Shown here: one piece after another, positions 21,961-31,732 of the stretch
Layout: the number at the start of each line of letters is the position of its first letter
Numbering within the stretch: position 1 is the stretch's first letter
Assembly: GCA_022767515.1 (NCBI GenBank)
Contig: JALENK010000083.1
Location: forward strand, 1 to 64,000
DNA from: Clostridium sp.
GTDB lineage: Bacteria > Bacillota > Clostridia > Clostridiales > Clostridiaceae
Direction of reading: 5' to 3'
Length of the DNA: 64,000 bases
The notes under the pieces: model-generated
Told to the model about the DNA's origin: nothing
The model's input: the letters and a program-made list of their open reading frames with translations, nothing else
Databases searched by the model: none
Program-made: the position numbers and the translations under genes

Positions 21961-22193
21961 CTACTATTAATAAGTCTCATCATTTCTTCTACTGTTGACT
22001 TTACACTACCAGGTAATTTATTTATTGCTTTTTGCCTCTTTCTGTCATCTTGAATTTTTATTATTCTCATAACCTCATCTTGCAGTCCTGGCATACTATT
22101 CAACCTTTGTACTAACTGATTAAACTGCATAGCAAATACTGGATCTTGTTGCATTCGTGATTGAATCATTGTTATAAGTTCATAAGGATTCAT
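21957..22193 (-). CDS. Conserved small helical protein (unknown)
   Basis: 78 aa intact ORF, MNPYELITMIQSRMQQDPVFAMQFNQLVQRLNSMPG. Confidence 0.6.
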   Translation of the reverse strand: MNPYELITMIQSRMQQDPVFAMQFNQLVQRLNSMPGLQDEVMRIIKIQDDRKRQKAINKLPGSVKSTVEEMMRLINSR

Positions 22194-22233
22194 TTAAAAT
22201 ACCTCTAATAACATTTCTTTACTATATAATTAT

Positions 22234-23088
22234 TCACTTTTTATTTTTTGTTTCCATATACTCCTTAAAATTAATATTACCATAATTTTTTATAGCCTCT
22301 ATCAATTCCTCTTCATATACTATACCTAACACCTTTAATCCTTCATTTAATACATAAAAACAATTGAATTTATTTCTATCAATAAAAGACAATGCCTTTA
22401 TTAAACTGCATTTATAATAAATACATATATTTTTATTTTCTAAATAATTTTTATTTATTAATAAATTCTCTTTTTTATATAAGCTTTTAATTATTGTATA
22501 CATTGTTTTCTTTGCTTCAATAATGCTTGAATATGCAATAACTATTGCTACTAATATAAAACTTATATTAATTTTATGTATATAAATGCTGAACATAAAT
22601 ATCATTAATAATAAAATTACTACTATAAAACTAAAAATCACAACTATTTTTTTACTTGTTTTGTATAATACTTTTATTTCTAATAGAATTTCTAAAATTC
22701 TTGAGCCATCAAGAGGATATGCAGGTATTAAATTAAATATACCTAACCCCAAATTTATAATATATGCTTCATAAAAAAAAGTTATATTTGTATATTTCAT
22801 AAGCACAAAAAATATTAATCCTAAAAATAAATTAACTAATGGTCCTACCAAATAGACTATCATCCTCTTAATATAAGCCAAATTATCAATATCATAAATA
22901 TCACTTCTACTTCCAACAACATTTATCTTTAAAGAACTTACCTTAAGTCCATAAATCTTAGCTACAATAATATGACTAACTTCATGAATAATTACGAATA
23001 TAAATGCAAAAATTATCTTAAAATTTATTATAGCCACAGTTAGAAGCAGAAGAGTTTCGATAATAAACAACTTATTATTTTTTCTCAT
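22234..23088 (-). CDS. SpoIVFB-like site-2 (M50) membrane protease
   Basis: HEVSHIIVA zinc motif, NLIPAYPLDGSRIL; adjacent to SpoIVFA-like gene. Confidence 0.85.
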   Translation of the reverse strand: MRKNNKLFIIETLLLLTVAIINFKIIFAFIFVIIHEVSHIIVAKIYGLKVSSLKINVVGSRSDIYDIDNLAYIKRMIVYLVGPLVNLFLGLIFFVLMKYTNITFFYEAYIINLGLGIFNLIPAYPLDGSRILEILLEIKVLYKTSKKIVVIFSFIVVILLLMIFMFSIYIHKINISFILVAIVIAYSSIIEAKKTMYTIIKSLYKKENLLINKNYLENKNICIYYKCSLIKALSFIDRNKFNCFYVLNEGLKVLGIVYEEELIEAIKNYGNINFKEYMETKNKK

Positions 23089-23098
23089 AATAAAACCT

Positions 23099-23773
23099 CT
23101 ATAATAATTTCTTTTCATTATCTAAATTAATAAGTTCAAGAGGATTTTTCTCAATTCCCATATAAACTATTTGAAAATAAACGCCCTTGTTACTGCATCT
23201 GCCAATTACCCTTCCCTTATCAACTATTTGCCCAATCTTTACATTAGTTTCCTTAATATACCCATAATATGTTTCTATACCATTTTGATGATTAATTATA
23301 ATGTACTTTCCATTATCATCCTCATCTAGAATATCTACAACTCCCCTATAGCTAGCTACAATCTCACTACATCCTGCTTTAGGATTAATGATAACAGCAT
23401 TATTAGTACTTTTATAATCACCACTAATTGGCATTATATATTCATTCTTTATTTTCTCCTTTAATGTCTCCTCACCTAATACAATCTTTTTTATTTCATC
23501 TATTTTATCTAATATTCTCTCTTTATAATTTTTAATGTTAATATCATTATTTAATGTATTTTTTGAAAAAACATATATATCATTTCCTTCCTTTAAGGGA
23601 ATGTTCTTCAATATAAATAGTAGGCCCAAAAGTACTACAGCTCCTACTACTTGATATATAAATTTTTTAACATAATATCTTTTATCTTGCTTTTTATTTA
23701 TTTTACTAATTTTATCCCTATCTTTTTCTATTTTTTTATAATAGTCTTTATACTCTCTTGAATATTTACCCAT
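23099..23773 (-). CDS. SpoIVFA-like M23-fold protein (degenerate catalytic site)
   Basis: One TM, LytM-like C-terminus without HxH; paired with SpoIVFB-like gene. Confidence 0.75.
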   Translation of the reverse strand: MGKYSREYKDYYKKIEKDRDKISKINKKQDKRYYVKKFIYQVVGAVVLLGLLFILKNIPLKEGNDIYVFSKNTLNNDINIKNYKERILDKIDEIKKIVLGEETLKEKIKNEYIMPISGDYKSTNNAVIINPKAGCSEIVASYRGVVDILDEDDNGKYIIINHQNGIETYYGYIKETNVKIGQIVDKGRVIGRCSNKGVYFQIVYMGIEKNPLELINLDNEKKLL

Positions 23774-23837
23774 TACTATTTTCCAAGGATATTGTTATAT
23801 ATTTAATTATATTTTTATAAAAATAAAATATTCAAAT

Positions 23838-23888
23838 ATAAAAAATCATTATTTAAAAATACTTCTATTTTTAAATAATGATTTTTTT
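23838..23888 (-). terminator. Terminator downstream of rodA
   Basis: aatcattatttaaaaata/tatttttaaataatgatt inverted repeat with T run. Confidence 0.85.
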
Positions 23889-25054
23889 TAAAATATAATT
23901 TTTTTATTATTCATACCAATATTAAGGACTAATGCAACCGCTATTACTGTAAATAGTAGTGATGTACCACCATAACTTACAAGAGGTAATGTTATACCTG
24001 TAATAGGCATAAGCCCTAGTGTCATTCCTATATTTTGAGCTATTGCATAAAGAAAATATGATACAATCCCTATACACACTATGGATCTATCCCGCTCTTT
24101 ACTTCTTTTAGCTATAAGAATCATACGTATAATCAATATAGCATATAAACCAAGTAAAAATACTGCTCCAATAAATCCCCATTGCTCAGCAACTGCTGAA
24201 AAAATAAAATCTGTTTGAACTTCTGGAACATTTGAACCTGCATATCCTGGAGAAACATCTGCATCTAAAGAAACTCTAACTCCTCCAAGCCCACCATTTC
24301 CTATACCAATAATACCCTGATTTAACTGATATCCATCACTTGAAACATCATCTGCATCTTGATTCATAAAAGCTGTTAATCTACTCTTTTGATGATCTAA
24401 TATAAGTCCTGTATTCCATGCTATCGTTATTCCAACTACAAGTAAAGTAAAGCCACCTATTATAATTCTTCTATCTAAGCCTGCTATATAAAGCATTCCA
24501 AGAAGCATAAAGAAACTTACCATTGTCATACCCATATCCTTTTCAAGAAGTATTAAAATCATTGGAATTGCAGCATATAATAATATGTGCAGCATATTCT
24601 TTAGATTATTAATATTTCCATCAAATTCATCAATTTTTTTTGCCACCATAAGTGTCATAGTAATTTTAGCAAGTTCTGAAGGTTGAAAAAGACCTATCTT
24701 TAAGTCTATCCATCCAGTTCCTCCATTTACATCTTTACCTATACCTGGAACCCACACAAGCAATAGCAAAATTATAGAAAATATATACAATGCAGGTGCA
24801 AAACGCAATATTGTTTTATAATCAATAAATAATATTACAAGCATAGCTACAATTGATATAATGAACCATATTAGCTGTTTCTTTGCAAAATAATATGGTC
24901 CTAATACTGGAAATACGCCACCTTTTGTGGCAATATAAATATTTAGTATACCATAACAAACTATTAATAGCATAACTATTAATAATGGTTTATCTACTTC
25001 TCTAAATCTTTTTAAATTAAGCCTTTCACTTAAATTATTCTTTCCTACTGGCAA
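23888..25054 (-). CDS. rodA: RodA/FtsW-type SEDS protein
   Basis: SEDS topology; GLMPITGITLPLVSYGGTSLL. Confidence 0.9.
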   Translation of the reverse strand: MPVGKNNLSERLNLKRFREVDKPLLIVMLLIVCYGILNIYIATKGGVFPVLGPYYFAKKQLIWFIISIVAMLVILFIDYKTILRFAPALYIFSIILLLLVWVPGIGKDVNGGTGWIDLKIGLFQPSELAKITMTLMVAKKIDEFDGNINNLKNMLHILLYAAIPMILILLEKDMGMTMVSFFMLLGMLYIAGLDRRIIIGGFTLLVVGITIAWNTGLILDHQKSRLTAFMNQDADDVSSDGYQLNQGIIGIGNGGLGGVRVSLDADVSPGYAGSNVPEVQTDFIFSAVAEQWGFIGAVFLLGLYAILIIRMILIAKRSKERDRSIVCIGIVSYFLYAIAQNIGMTLGLMPITGITLPLVSYGGTSLLFTVIAVALVLNIGMNNKKIIF

Positions 25055-25091
25055 GATTTCACCACCATTTCTATATACATATTGGTTAATT

Positions 25092-25367
25092 TTATCTTCC
25101 CCTAATTCCCTTTATTGGTATATTGCATGAAATTGATGGTGAAACTTCTTCCCCTTCAATTTCTTCACTCTTAGTAACTGCAATTTCAACATCATTTGCT
25201 TCAATTTCAATATACTTTGATAAAACTTGAAATATTTCTTCTTTAATCTTATCTACAGTTTCAGGTGCTATATCACCTCTGTCATGAATTAATATTAATC
25301 TAAGTCTATCCTTTGCTACTTCTTTTGGAGTCTTCTTTCTTCCAAAATTAAATAATCCCATATTCAT
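25092..25367 (-). CDS. minE: Cell division topological factor MinE
   Basis: AKDRLRLILIHDRGDIAPE. Confidence 0.95.
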   Translation of the reverse strand: MNMGLFNFGRKKTPKEVAKDRLRLILIHDRGDIAPETVDKIKEEIFQVLSKYIEIEANDVEIAVTKSEEIEGEEVSPSISCNIPIKGIRGR

Positions 25368-25375
25368 CTTTCCCC

Positions 25376-26176
25376 CTATTTACGACCAAATATCTTCTTT
25401 AGTGATTTTAATAAACCACCTTGATTCGTACTTAAATCCATAAAAGGTACATCTTTTCCAATTATTCTTTCAGCAATATTTCTAAATGCTTTACCTGCAA
25501 AAGCCTTTTCATCTAATACTATTGGCTCTCCCTTATTTGTGGATACTGTTACATTTGTATCTTGAGGTACAACTCCTAATAGCTTAACTGATAATGTTTC
25601 TGTTATATCACTTACATCTAACATATCACCGCTTTTAGTCATATCATAATTTAATCTATTAACAATTATACCATGATCTTCTAACCCCTTAGCATCAAGC
25701 TTACCAATAACTCTATCTGCATCTCTTACAGATGTAAGTTCTGGATTAACTACAACTATTGCTCTATCTGCTCCAACTACACAATTCTCAAAACCTTGTT
25801 CAATTCCTGCTGGACAATCTATAAGAACATAATCATTTTCCTTCTTTAATTCTTGAACTACTTTTAGCATATCATCAGCTGTCAAATCATCTTTATCCTT
25901 TGTTTGTGCTGTTGGTAATAATGCTAATTTATCTGGAAATTTTTTATCTTTAATTAAAGCTTGCTTTAATCTGCATCTTCCTTCTATAACATCAAAAATT
26001 GTATAAACAATTCTATTTTCTAATCCCATTAATACATCTAAGTTTCTAAGACCAGTATCTCCATCTATTACAACTACTTTCTTTCCTAAAGCAGCAAGTG
26101 CTGTTCCAATATTAGCTGTTGTTGTAGTCTTTCCAACTCCACCTTTTCCTGATGTAATTACTATAGCTTCACTCAT
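25376..26176 (-). CDS. minD: Septum site-determining ATPase MinD
   Basis: VITSGKGGVGKTTTTANIG deviant Walker A. Confidence 0.97.
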   Translation of the reverse strand: MSEAIVITSGKGGVGKTTTTANIGTALAALGKKVVVIDGDTGLRNLDVLMGLENRIVYTIFDVIEGRCRLKQALIKDKKFPDKLALLPTAQTKDKDDLTADDMLKVVQELKKENDYVLIDCPAGIEQGFENCVVGADRAIVVVNPELTSVRDADRVIGKLDAKGLEDHGIIVNRLNYDMTKSGDMLDVSDITETLSVKLLGVVPQDTNVTVSTNKGEPIVLDEKAFAGKAFRNIAERIIGKDVPFMDLSTNQGGLLKSLKKIFGRK

Positions 26177-26198
26177 TTTTTATATTCCCTCCACAATT

Positions 26199-26864
26199 TT
26201 ATATATATTTGTTGTTTAAATATGGCTCCACAATAATTGCATTATCCTTAACTCGAGCAATTTCTGGATATAATGGCTTTTCAGAATCTGGAGACATTGT
26301 TATTATATCTCCAATCTTTAATATTTCTGGTTGAAGGCAAAATGCTGCTATTACTGCTTCATTATTTCCTCCAACTCCTGCAAATACCTTTCCCTTTATG
26401 CTTCCAAGTACAATAATATTCCCTCTTGCATAAACCTCAGCTCCATTATTAATATCCCCAATTATGACAATATTACTAGAATAATTAATAACTTGACCAC
26501 CTCTAATTGTTTTATTAATAAATTTAGCTTTCCCTTCATATACTCCACTAAATATTTTAGAGTTATCATCTGATGGTTTTGCTATACTAATATCATCTTC
26601 ATCTTGAAGTATTATTTCTTTAACCTTAATCTCATCTAATAATATATTCCTTATTACATCAATTTCTTTTTTACTAAAATCATTGAGTCTGGTTGTTATG
26701 TACACCGTAGAGCCTACATAAAACTGCTTTCCCCTTGATAGTTTATCAAGAAATGTTTGTTTTAAATCTTCAAATCCATCAAATTCTCCCCTATTTAGGA
26801 TAATATTTAATCCATCCTTATTGCCTTTAATTAATACACCCTTATTCATCGATGCCTCCAACAA
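26199..26864 (-). CDS. minC: Septum site-determining protein MinC
   Basis: Beta-helical C-terminus GDINNGAEVYARGNIIVLGSIKGKVFAG. Confidence 0.93.
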   Translation of the reverse strand: MLEASMNKGVLIKGNKDGLNIILNRGEFDGFEDLKQTFLDKLSRGKQFYVGSTVYITTRLNDFSKKEIDVIRNILLDEIKVKEIILQDEDDISIAKPSDDNSKIFSGVYEGKAKFINKTIRGGQVINYSSNIVIIGDINNGAEVYARGNIIVLGSIKGKVFAGVGGNNEAVIAAFCLQPEILKIGDIITMSPDSEKPLYPEIARVKDNAIIVEPYLNNKYI

Positions 26865-26944
26865 TTATATTGACTAAGATTTTTACCTTTTAATCAAAAT
26901 TATATCATTAATTTATTAAATTGAGAATAAGAATATAAAAATAA

Positions 26945-26970
26945 TTGGCGATCTCATATGAGACCGCCAA
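26945..26970 (-). terminator. Terminator downstream of the Ca2+ ATPase gene
   Basis: tggcgatctcatatgagaccgcca near-perfect palindrome. Confidence 0.85.
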
Positions 26971-26986
26971 TAAAAATAAATTATTA

Positions 26987-29608
26987 TTAATTATTTTTTG
27001 AGTTCATAACAACTTTTCTTAACATATCAAATGGAATAATTAATATTGCTAAACCAAAAATTATTAGCCAATTAACAATTGATATAGGTTCACAATCAAG
27101 GAAGTCCACAACTCCAGGAATTGATGTTAAACAAATTTGAACAACAACTATTATACCCATAATCTTTAAGAAATTTTTATTTTCCTTAATATCTCTAAGT
27201 ACATTACATCCTTCATTTCTTACATTAAATCCATTAAATACAGCTGATAAAACGAATAATGAGAAATATCCAGTTAATAATTGCTTTTCATTATCAAATA
27301 AATCTTTAATAAAACCAACATTTAAGAATACTAAACTTAAAGCAGTTACCCATAAAGCAGCCACTATTATTTGAGTCATCATCTTCTTAGATACAATACT
27401 TTGGCTTCTGCTCTTTGGTTTTTCTTTCATATATTCTAAAAGAGCTGGCTCTCCACCTAAAGCTAATGCACCAAGACCATCCATTACTAAGTTAATCCAA
27501 AGAATTTGAACAATACCTAGTGGCTGTTCACCATTTATAAATGGAGCAATAGCACATACAGCAACAGCTGCAACATTAATAGTTAATTGGAACTTTATAA
27601 ATTTTAATATGTTATTGTAAATTGTTCTTCCATAAAGTATAGCATTTTCAATTGACTTAAAGTTATCGTCTAATATAACAATATCTCCAACTTCTTTAGC
27701 AACATCTGTACCAGAACCCATTGCAAATCCAACATCAGCTCTCTTAAGGGCTGGAGCATCATTAACACCATCACCTGTCATACCACAAACAAGATTTAAC
27801 TCTTGAGTTAATTTAACCATTCTAGATTTATCTGTAGGTAATGCTCTTGCAATAACTCTTATGTTAGGTAATATCTTCTTAACTTCTTCATCAGATAATT
27901 TATTTAATTCCTCTGATGTTAAGGCTATATCTGTATCATTTTCAATAAGTCCACAATCCTTAGCAATTGCGACTGCAGTTTCTTTTCTGTCACCAGTTAT
28001 CATTACAACTTGAACACCAGCACCCTTAACTTCCTTTATTGCAAGCTTAGCTTCTGGTCTTACATCATCTCTAATTCCAACAAACCCAACTATAATTAAA
28101 TCATCTGGAAGAGTATTATCAGTTAAATTGCTTTCACTGTATGCAAAAGATAAAACTCTCATAGCTTTATCAGCTAAAGCATCTATTTTAGCATTTATTT
28201 TGTCTTTATCTATATCTACAACTTCTCCATTAGCATTTATATACTTAGTAGCTTTTCCTAGTAATCTTTCTGGTGCTCCCTTGTATACAGTAATATCCTT
28301 TAATTGAGCTGCTGAATACTTATTAGCTGAGTTAAATTCTTGGCTCTTAATAACTTCTAAATCTGAATATTTATCACTTACTTCTTTAGTTAAGAAATTA
28401 AGAAGAGCCTTATCTGTAGCATTTCCTCCAATGACTTTCCCACTGCCATCAAACATTGCAGCCGTATTTTTTCCAATACATTTACCCATTAATTCTGTAA
28501 TTTTTTGATTAGTTTTGTAAGTGTCATTAACATCACCATCAAAAAACTCAACTACTTCAAGCATACCTTTTGTTATTGTACCAGTCTTATCACTAAATAA
28601 AACATTTAATGAACCAGCAGTTTCAATACCGATTGGCTTTCTAACAAGTACGTTTTTCTGAAGCATTTTTGAAGTATTTTGCATAAGAACCATTGCTATC
28701 ATAAGTGGAAGACCTTCTGGTACTGCCATAACTATAATAACTACTGCCATCATAATTACATTTAATACTTCACCTAGTATATCAACTATAGGTTGACCAA
28801 AGAATGCTGAAGCACCGCCATCAAATCTTAAAATATTATTTATAAGCAATGCTACTGCTATAACAATTGCACCAATGTAACCTAACTTAGAAATCTTACC
28901 AGCTAAATCTGCTAATTTTACTTTTAATGGACTATCAACATTATCATCAGCCATATCCTTAGCCATTGACCCCATTACAGTATTCATACCAACTTTTTGA
29001 ACAAGCATTACACCTTTACCATTTATTGTTACAGCTCCTCTGAATAAAGAACTCTCATCAACAAATGTATCACCAGTAATTGCAACTTCTTTTTCTACAT
29101 CATCTAATGAATAATCCTTCTTTGGCTTTTTCTTACATTCTTCTGCCTCACCATTTAATGAAGAATTATCTACACTTAGTTCCCCATCAATAAGAACACC
29201 ATCAGCTGGTATCTTATCTCCGAATTGAAGGATTACATGATCTCCAACAACTAAATCATCAATAATGATTTCTTCTACTTTGCCATCACGATAAACCTTA
29301 CATACATCTTTTTTAGTACTATCCTTTAGCTTTCTGTATTCATTATCAGAAGCCATTTCTGTTCTAGCAGATACTATTGATACTATAGCAATAGATAAAA
29401 CAATACCAATTATTTCTGTAATTTCAGCTCCACCAAAAAATGATAGAACCATCATTATCACTGCTATTGCAATCAATAATTTAATCATTGGGTCATCTAG
29501 TGATCCCTTTAGTTTGTCAAAAAAAGTTTCTGGCTCTGCTTCATGGATTATATTATCTCCATACTTTTGCCTACTCTTTTCAACTTCTTGTTTACTTAGA
29601 CCTTTCAT
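26987..29608 (-). CDS. PMCA-type calcium-translocating P-type ATPase
   Basis: SDKTGTITKG, MTGDGVNDAPALKRADVGFAMG, PEGLPLMIAMVL. Confidence 0.93.
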   Translation of the reverse strand: MKGLSKQEVEKSRQKYGDNIIHEAEPETFFDKLKGSLDDPMIKLLIAIAVIMMVLSFFGGAEITEIIGIVLSIAIVSIVSARTEMASDNEYRKLKDSTKKDVCKVYRDGKVEEIIIDDLVVGDHVILQFGDKIPADGVLIDGELSVDNSSLNGEAEECKKKPKKDYSLDDVEKEVAITGDTFVDESSLFRGAVTINGKGVMLVQKVGMNTVMGSMAKDMADDNVDSPLKVKLADLAGKISKLGYIGAIVIAVALLINNILRFDGGASAFFGQPIVDILGEVLNVIMMAVVIIVMAVPEGLPLMIAMVLMQNTSKMLQKNVLVRKPIGIETAGSLNVLFSDKTGTITKGMLEVVEFFDGDVNDTYKTNQKITELMGKCIGKNTAAMFDGSGKVIGGNATDKALLNFLTKEVSDKYSDLEVIKSQEFNSANKYSAAQLKDITVYKGAPERLLGKATKYINANGEVVDIDKDKINAKIDALADKAMRVLSFAYSESNLTDNTLPDDLIIVGFVGIRDDVRPEAKLAIKEVKGAGVQVVMITGDRKETAVAIAKDCGLIENDTDIALTSEELNKLSDEEVKKILPNIRVIARALPTDKSRMVKLTQELNLVCGMTGDGVNDAPALKRADVGFAMGSGTDVAKEVGDIVILDDNFKSIENAILYGRTIYNNILKFIKFQLTINVAAVAVCAIAPFINGEQPLGIVQILWINLVMDGLGALALGGEPALLEYMKEKPKSRSQSIVSKKMMTQIIVAALWVTALSLVFLNVGFIKDLFDNEKQLLTGYFSLFVLSAVFNGFNVRNEGCNVLRDIKENKNFLKIMGIIVVVQICLTSIPGVVDFLDCEPISIVNWLIIFGLAILIIPFDMLRKVVMNSKNN

Positions 29609-29707
29609 TATTACACTCCTTAAATTTTATTTTATATCAAAATATGTAAAACATCTTATATAAAAATATAATTGCTTACAATATTTAGATTTTAAATTTA
29701 GTTAAAT

Positions 29708-29742
29708 AAATTCAGTAGAAGCTACTCTTTCTACTGAATTTA
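29708..29742 (-). terminator. Terminator between terD cluster and ATPase gene
   Basis: aaattcagtaga/tctactgaattt stem. Confidence 0.8.
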
Positions 29743-29751
29743 TTATTTCTA

Positions 29752-30393
29752 CTATTGATATAAAGCAAGTAGACCATTTAAATCAGCTATTTTTCCTTCT
29801 CCAACAGCCTTAAACTGCCAATCTGCACCTTGTCTGAATAATTCTGCAAAAATTACAGATGTTGCTGTCGAACCATCTTCTTTAAGATTAAAACGACAGA
29901 TTTCACTTTCATTTTTATCCATATCTAATAATCTAACATAAGAATTATTTACCATACCAAAAGTCTGTCTCTTTGTTTGTGCTTCAAAAATTGATACAAC
30001 AAAAACTACTTTTTGAATTGCAGGATTAATTTGGTCTAGATGAATTTCTATTCTTTCATCATCACCTTCACCAGTTCCTGTTCTATTATCTCCACTTAAA
30101 GAAACACCTTGACCATTCTTATTGTTAAAGAATATAACATTCTCTACAGAATTAAACTTATTGTTAGCATCTAACATAAATGCTGCAATATCTAAGTCAA
30201 AGCTTTGACCATTTTCTGCAACATCCCATCCAGCTCCTAAAATAACATTTTTTAATCCTGGATTTCTTTTAGTTAAATCTAAAATATCATTTTTCTTTAA
30301 GTTTAATATTGGCATAGCACCTCCTGCTGGTTGTGCTTGCTGATTATTCATTTGTGAACCAAAATCACCTAAATTAATTCCCATATTTTCCAC
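29752..30393 (-). CDS. TerD-family protein (paralogue 3)
   Basis: DLDIAAFMLD, SGDNRTGTGEGDDERIEI. Confidence 0.95.
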   Translation of the reverse strand: MENMGINLGDFGSQMNNQQAQPAGGAMPILNLKKNDILDLTKRNPGLKNVILGAGWDVAENGQSFDLDIAAFMLDANNKFNSVENVIFFNNKNGQGVSLSGDNRTGTGEGDDERIEIHLDQINPAIQKVVFVVSIFEAQTKRQTFGMVNNSYVRLLDMDKNESEICRFNLKEDGSTATSVIFAELFRQGADWQFKAVGEGKIADLNGLLALYQ

Positions 30394-30408
30394 CTCATTT
30401 TTATTATT

Positions 30409-30993
30409 TTATTTATATGAATTAACTAAAGTCTGGATAGAGCCTCTAAATAATTCACCAACAGCTTTAAATGACCATTCATTACCTTGTTTAATTAACT
30501 CAGCAAATATTATACCTGTATTATCTCCACCATCTTCTGATAGATTATATCTACAAATTTCTTTATCGCCCTTATCTTCATCAACTAATCTTACATAAGC
30601 ATTTTTAACTCTTCCAAAAATTTGCTTTCTAGCTTCTGCTTCATATATTACTACTGCAAAAATAATTTTTTTACATTCTACTGGAATCTGATTTAAGACT
30701 ACTGTTATCTTTTCATCATCACCATCTCCAGAACCTGTAAGGTTATCTCCATGAAGCATGATACCTATTCCTTTTTGCTCTCCATAATATATAAGTCCCT
30801 TATTTTTTAATACATGATTGTTTTCATCTAACAACAATGCTGTTAAATCCAAATCAAAATCTTTTGCACCAAAGTTAAGAAATCCTTTTTTTACTACATC
30901 CCAACCAGCACAAACTCTTATTTTATTAATTGACGGATCTTTTTTAGTTAAATCTAATATATCATTCTTTTTTAAGTTTAATATTCCTTCCAT
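30409..30993 (-). CDS. TerD-family protein (paralogue 2)
   Basis: DFDLDLTALLLD, HGDNLTGSGDGDDEKI. Confidence 0.95.
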   Translation of the reverse strand: MEGILNLKKNDILDLTKKDPSINKIRVCAGWDVVKKGFLNFGAKDFDLDLTALLLDENNHVLKNKGLIYYGEQKGIGIMLHGDNLTGSGDGDDEKITVVLNQIPVECKKIIFAVVIYEAEARKQIFGRVKNAYVRLVDEDKGDKEICRYNLSEDGGDNTGIIFAELIKQGNEWSFKAVGELFRGSIQTLVNSYK

Positions 30994-31014
30994 CCTATCT
31001 TCATCCTCTCTATA

Positions 31015-31662
31015 CTACATATATAATGCTAAAATTCCATTTAAATCTGCTATTTTACCTTCACCAATAGCTTTAAATCTCCAGTCTCTTCCACCATCTC
31101 TAAATAATTCAGCAAAAATTATTGCTGTAGATGTTGAACCATCCTCTTTAAGATTAAATCTACAAATTTCTTTTTCTCCATTTTTAGAATCTAATAATCT
31201 AACATATGAATTATTTACCATACCAAAAGTTTGTCTCCTAGCCTGTGCTTCGTAAATTGTAACACAGAAAACTATTCTTTCCACATCTGGTCTAATTTGT
31301 GACAAATCAATTTGTATTCTTTCATCATCACCTTCCCCACTTCCTGTTCTGTTATCACCTTCCAAATAAATACCTTGTGCGTTCATATTATTAAAGAAAA
31401 TAACATCATCAGGAATACGTTGAACCTTATTGTTAGCTCCTACCATTAATGCGGCAATATCTAAATCAAAGTCCTGACCTATTTGTGCTACATCCCATCC
31501 TGCTGCAAGTACTACTTGCTCTAATCCTGGAACCTTCTTTGTTAAATCCAAAATATCATTTTTCTTTAAATTTAACGGACTTACATTATTTTGTGGTGCT
31601 TGTGTATTGTTTGTATTTCTAGAAAATCCTCCTAAGTTAATTGCCATAATCATTACCTCCAT
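31015..31662 (-). CDS. TerD-family protein (paralogue 1)
   Basis: DLDIAALMVGANNKV, EGDNRTGSGEGDDERI. Confidence 0.95.
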   Translation of the reverse strand: MEVMIMAINLGGFSRNTNNTQAPQNNVSPLNLKKNDILDLTKKVPGLEQVVLAAGWDVAQIGQDFDLDIAALMVGANNKVQRIPDDVIFFNNMNAQGIYLEGDNRTGSGEGDDERIQIDLSQIRPDVERIVFCVTIYEAQARRQTFGMVNNSYVRLLDSKNGEKEICRFNLKEDGSTSTAIIFAELFRDGGRDWRFKAIGEGKIADLNGILALYM

Positions 31663-31695
31663 ATCTCTTTTATCTTTGATATAAAAAAATATAAA

Positions 31696-31728
31696 TTATT
31701 TATATAATACCATATTTTTTTCAAATTT
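31696..31728 (-). promoter_or_regulatory. Putative sigma-A promoter for the terD run
   Basis: minus TTGAAA-N16-TATTAT between TelA-like stop and first terD. Confidence 0.5.
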
Positions 31729-31732
31729 CAAG

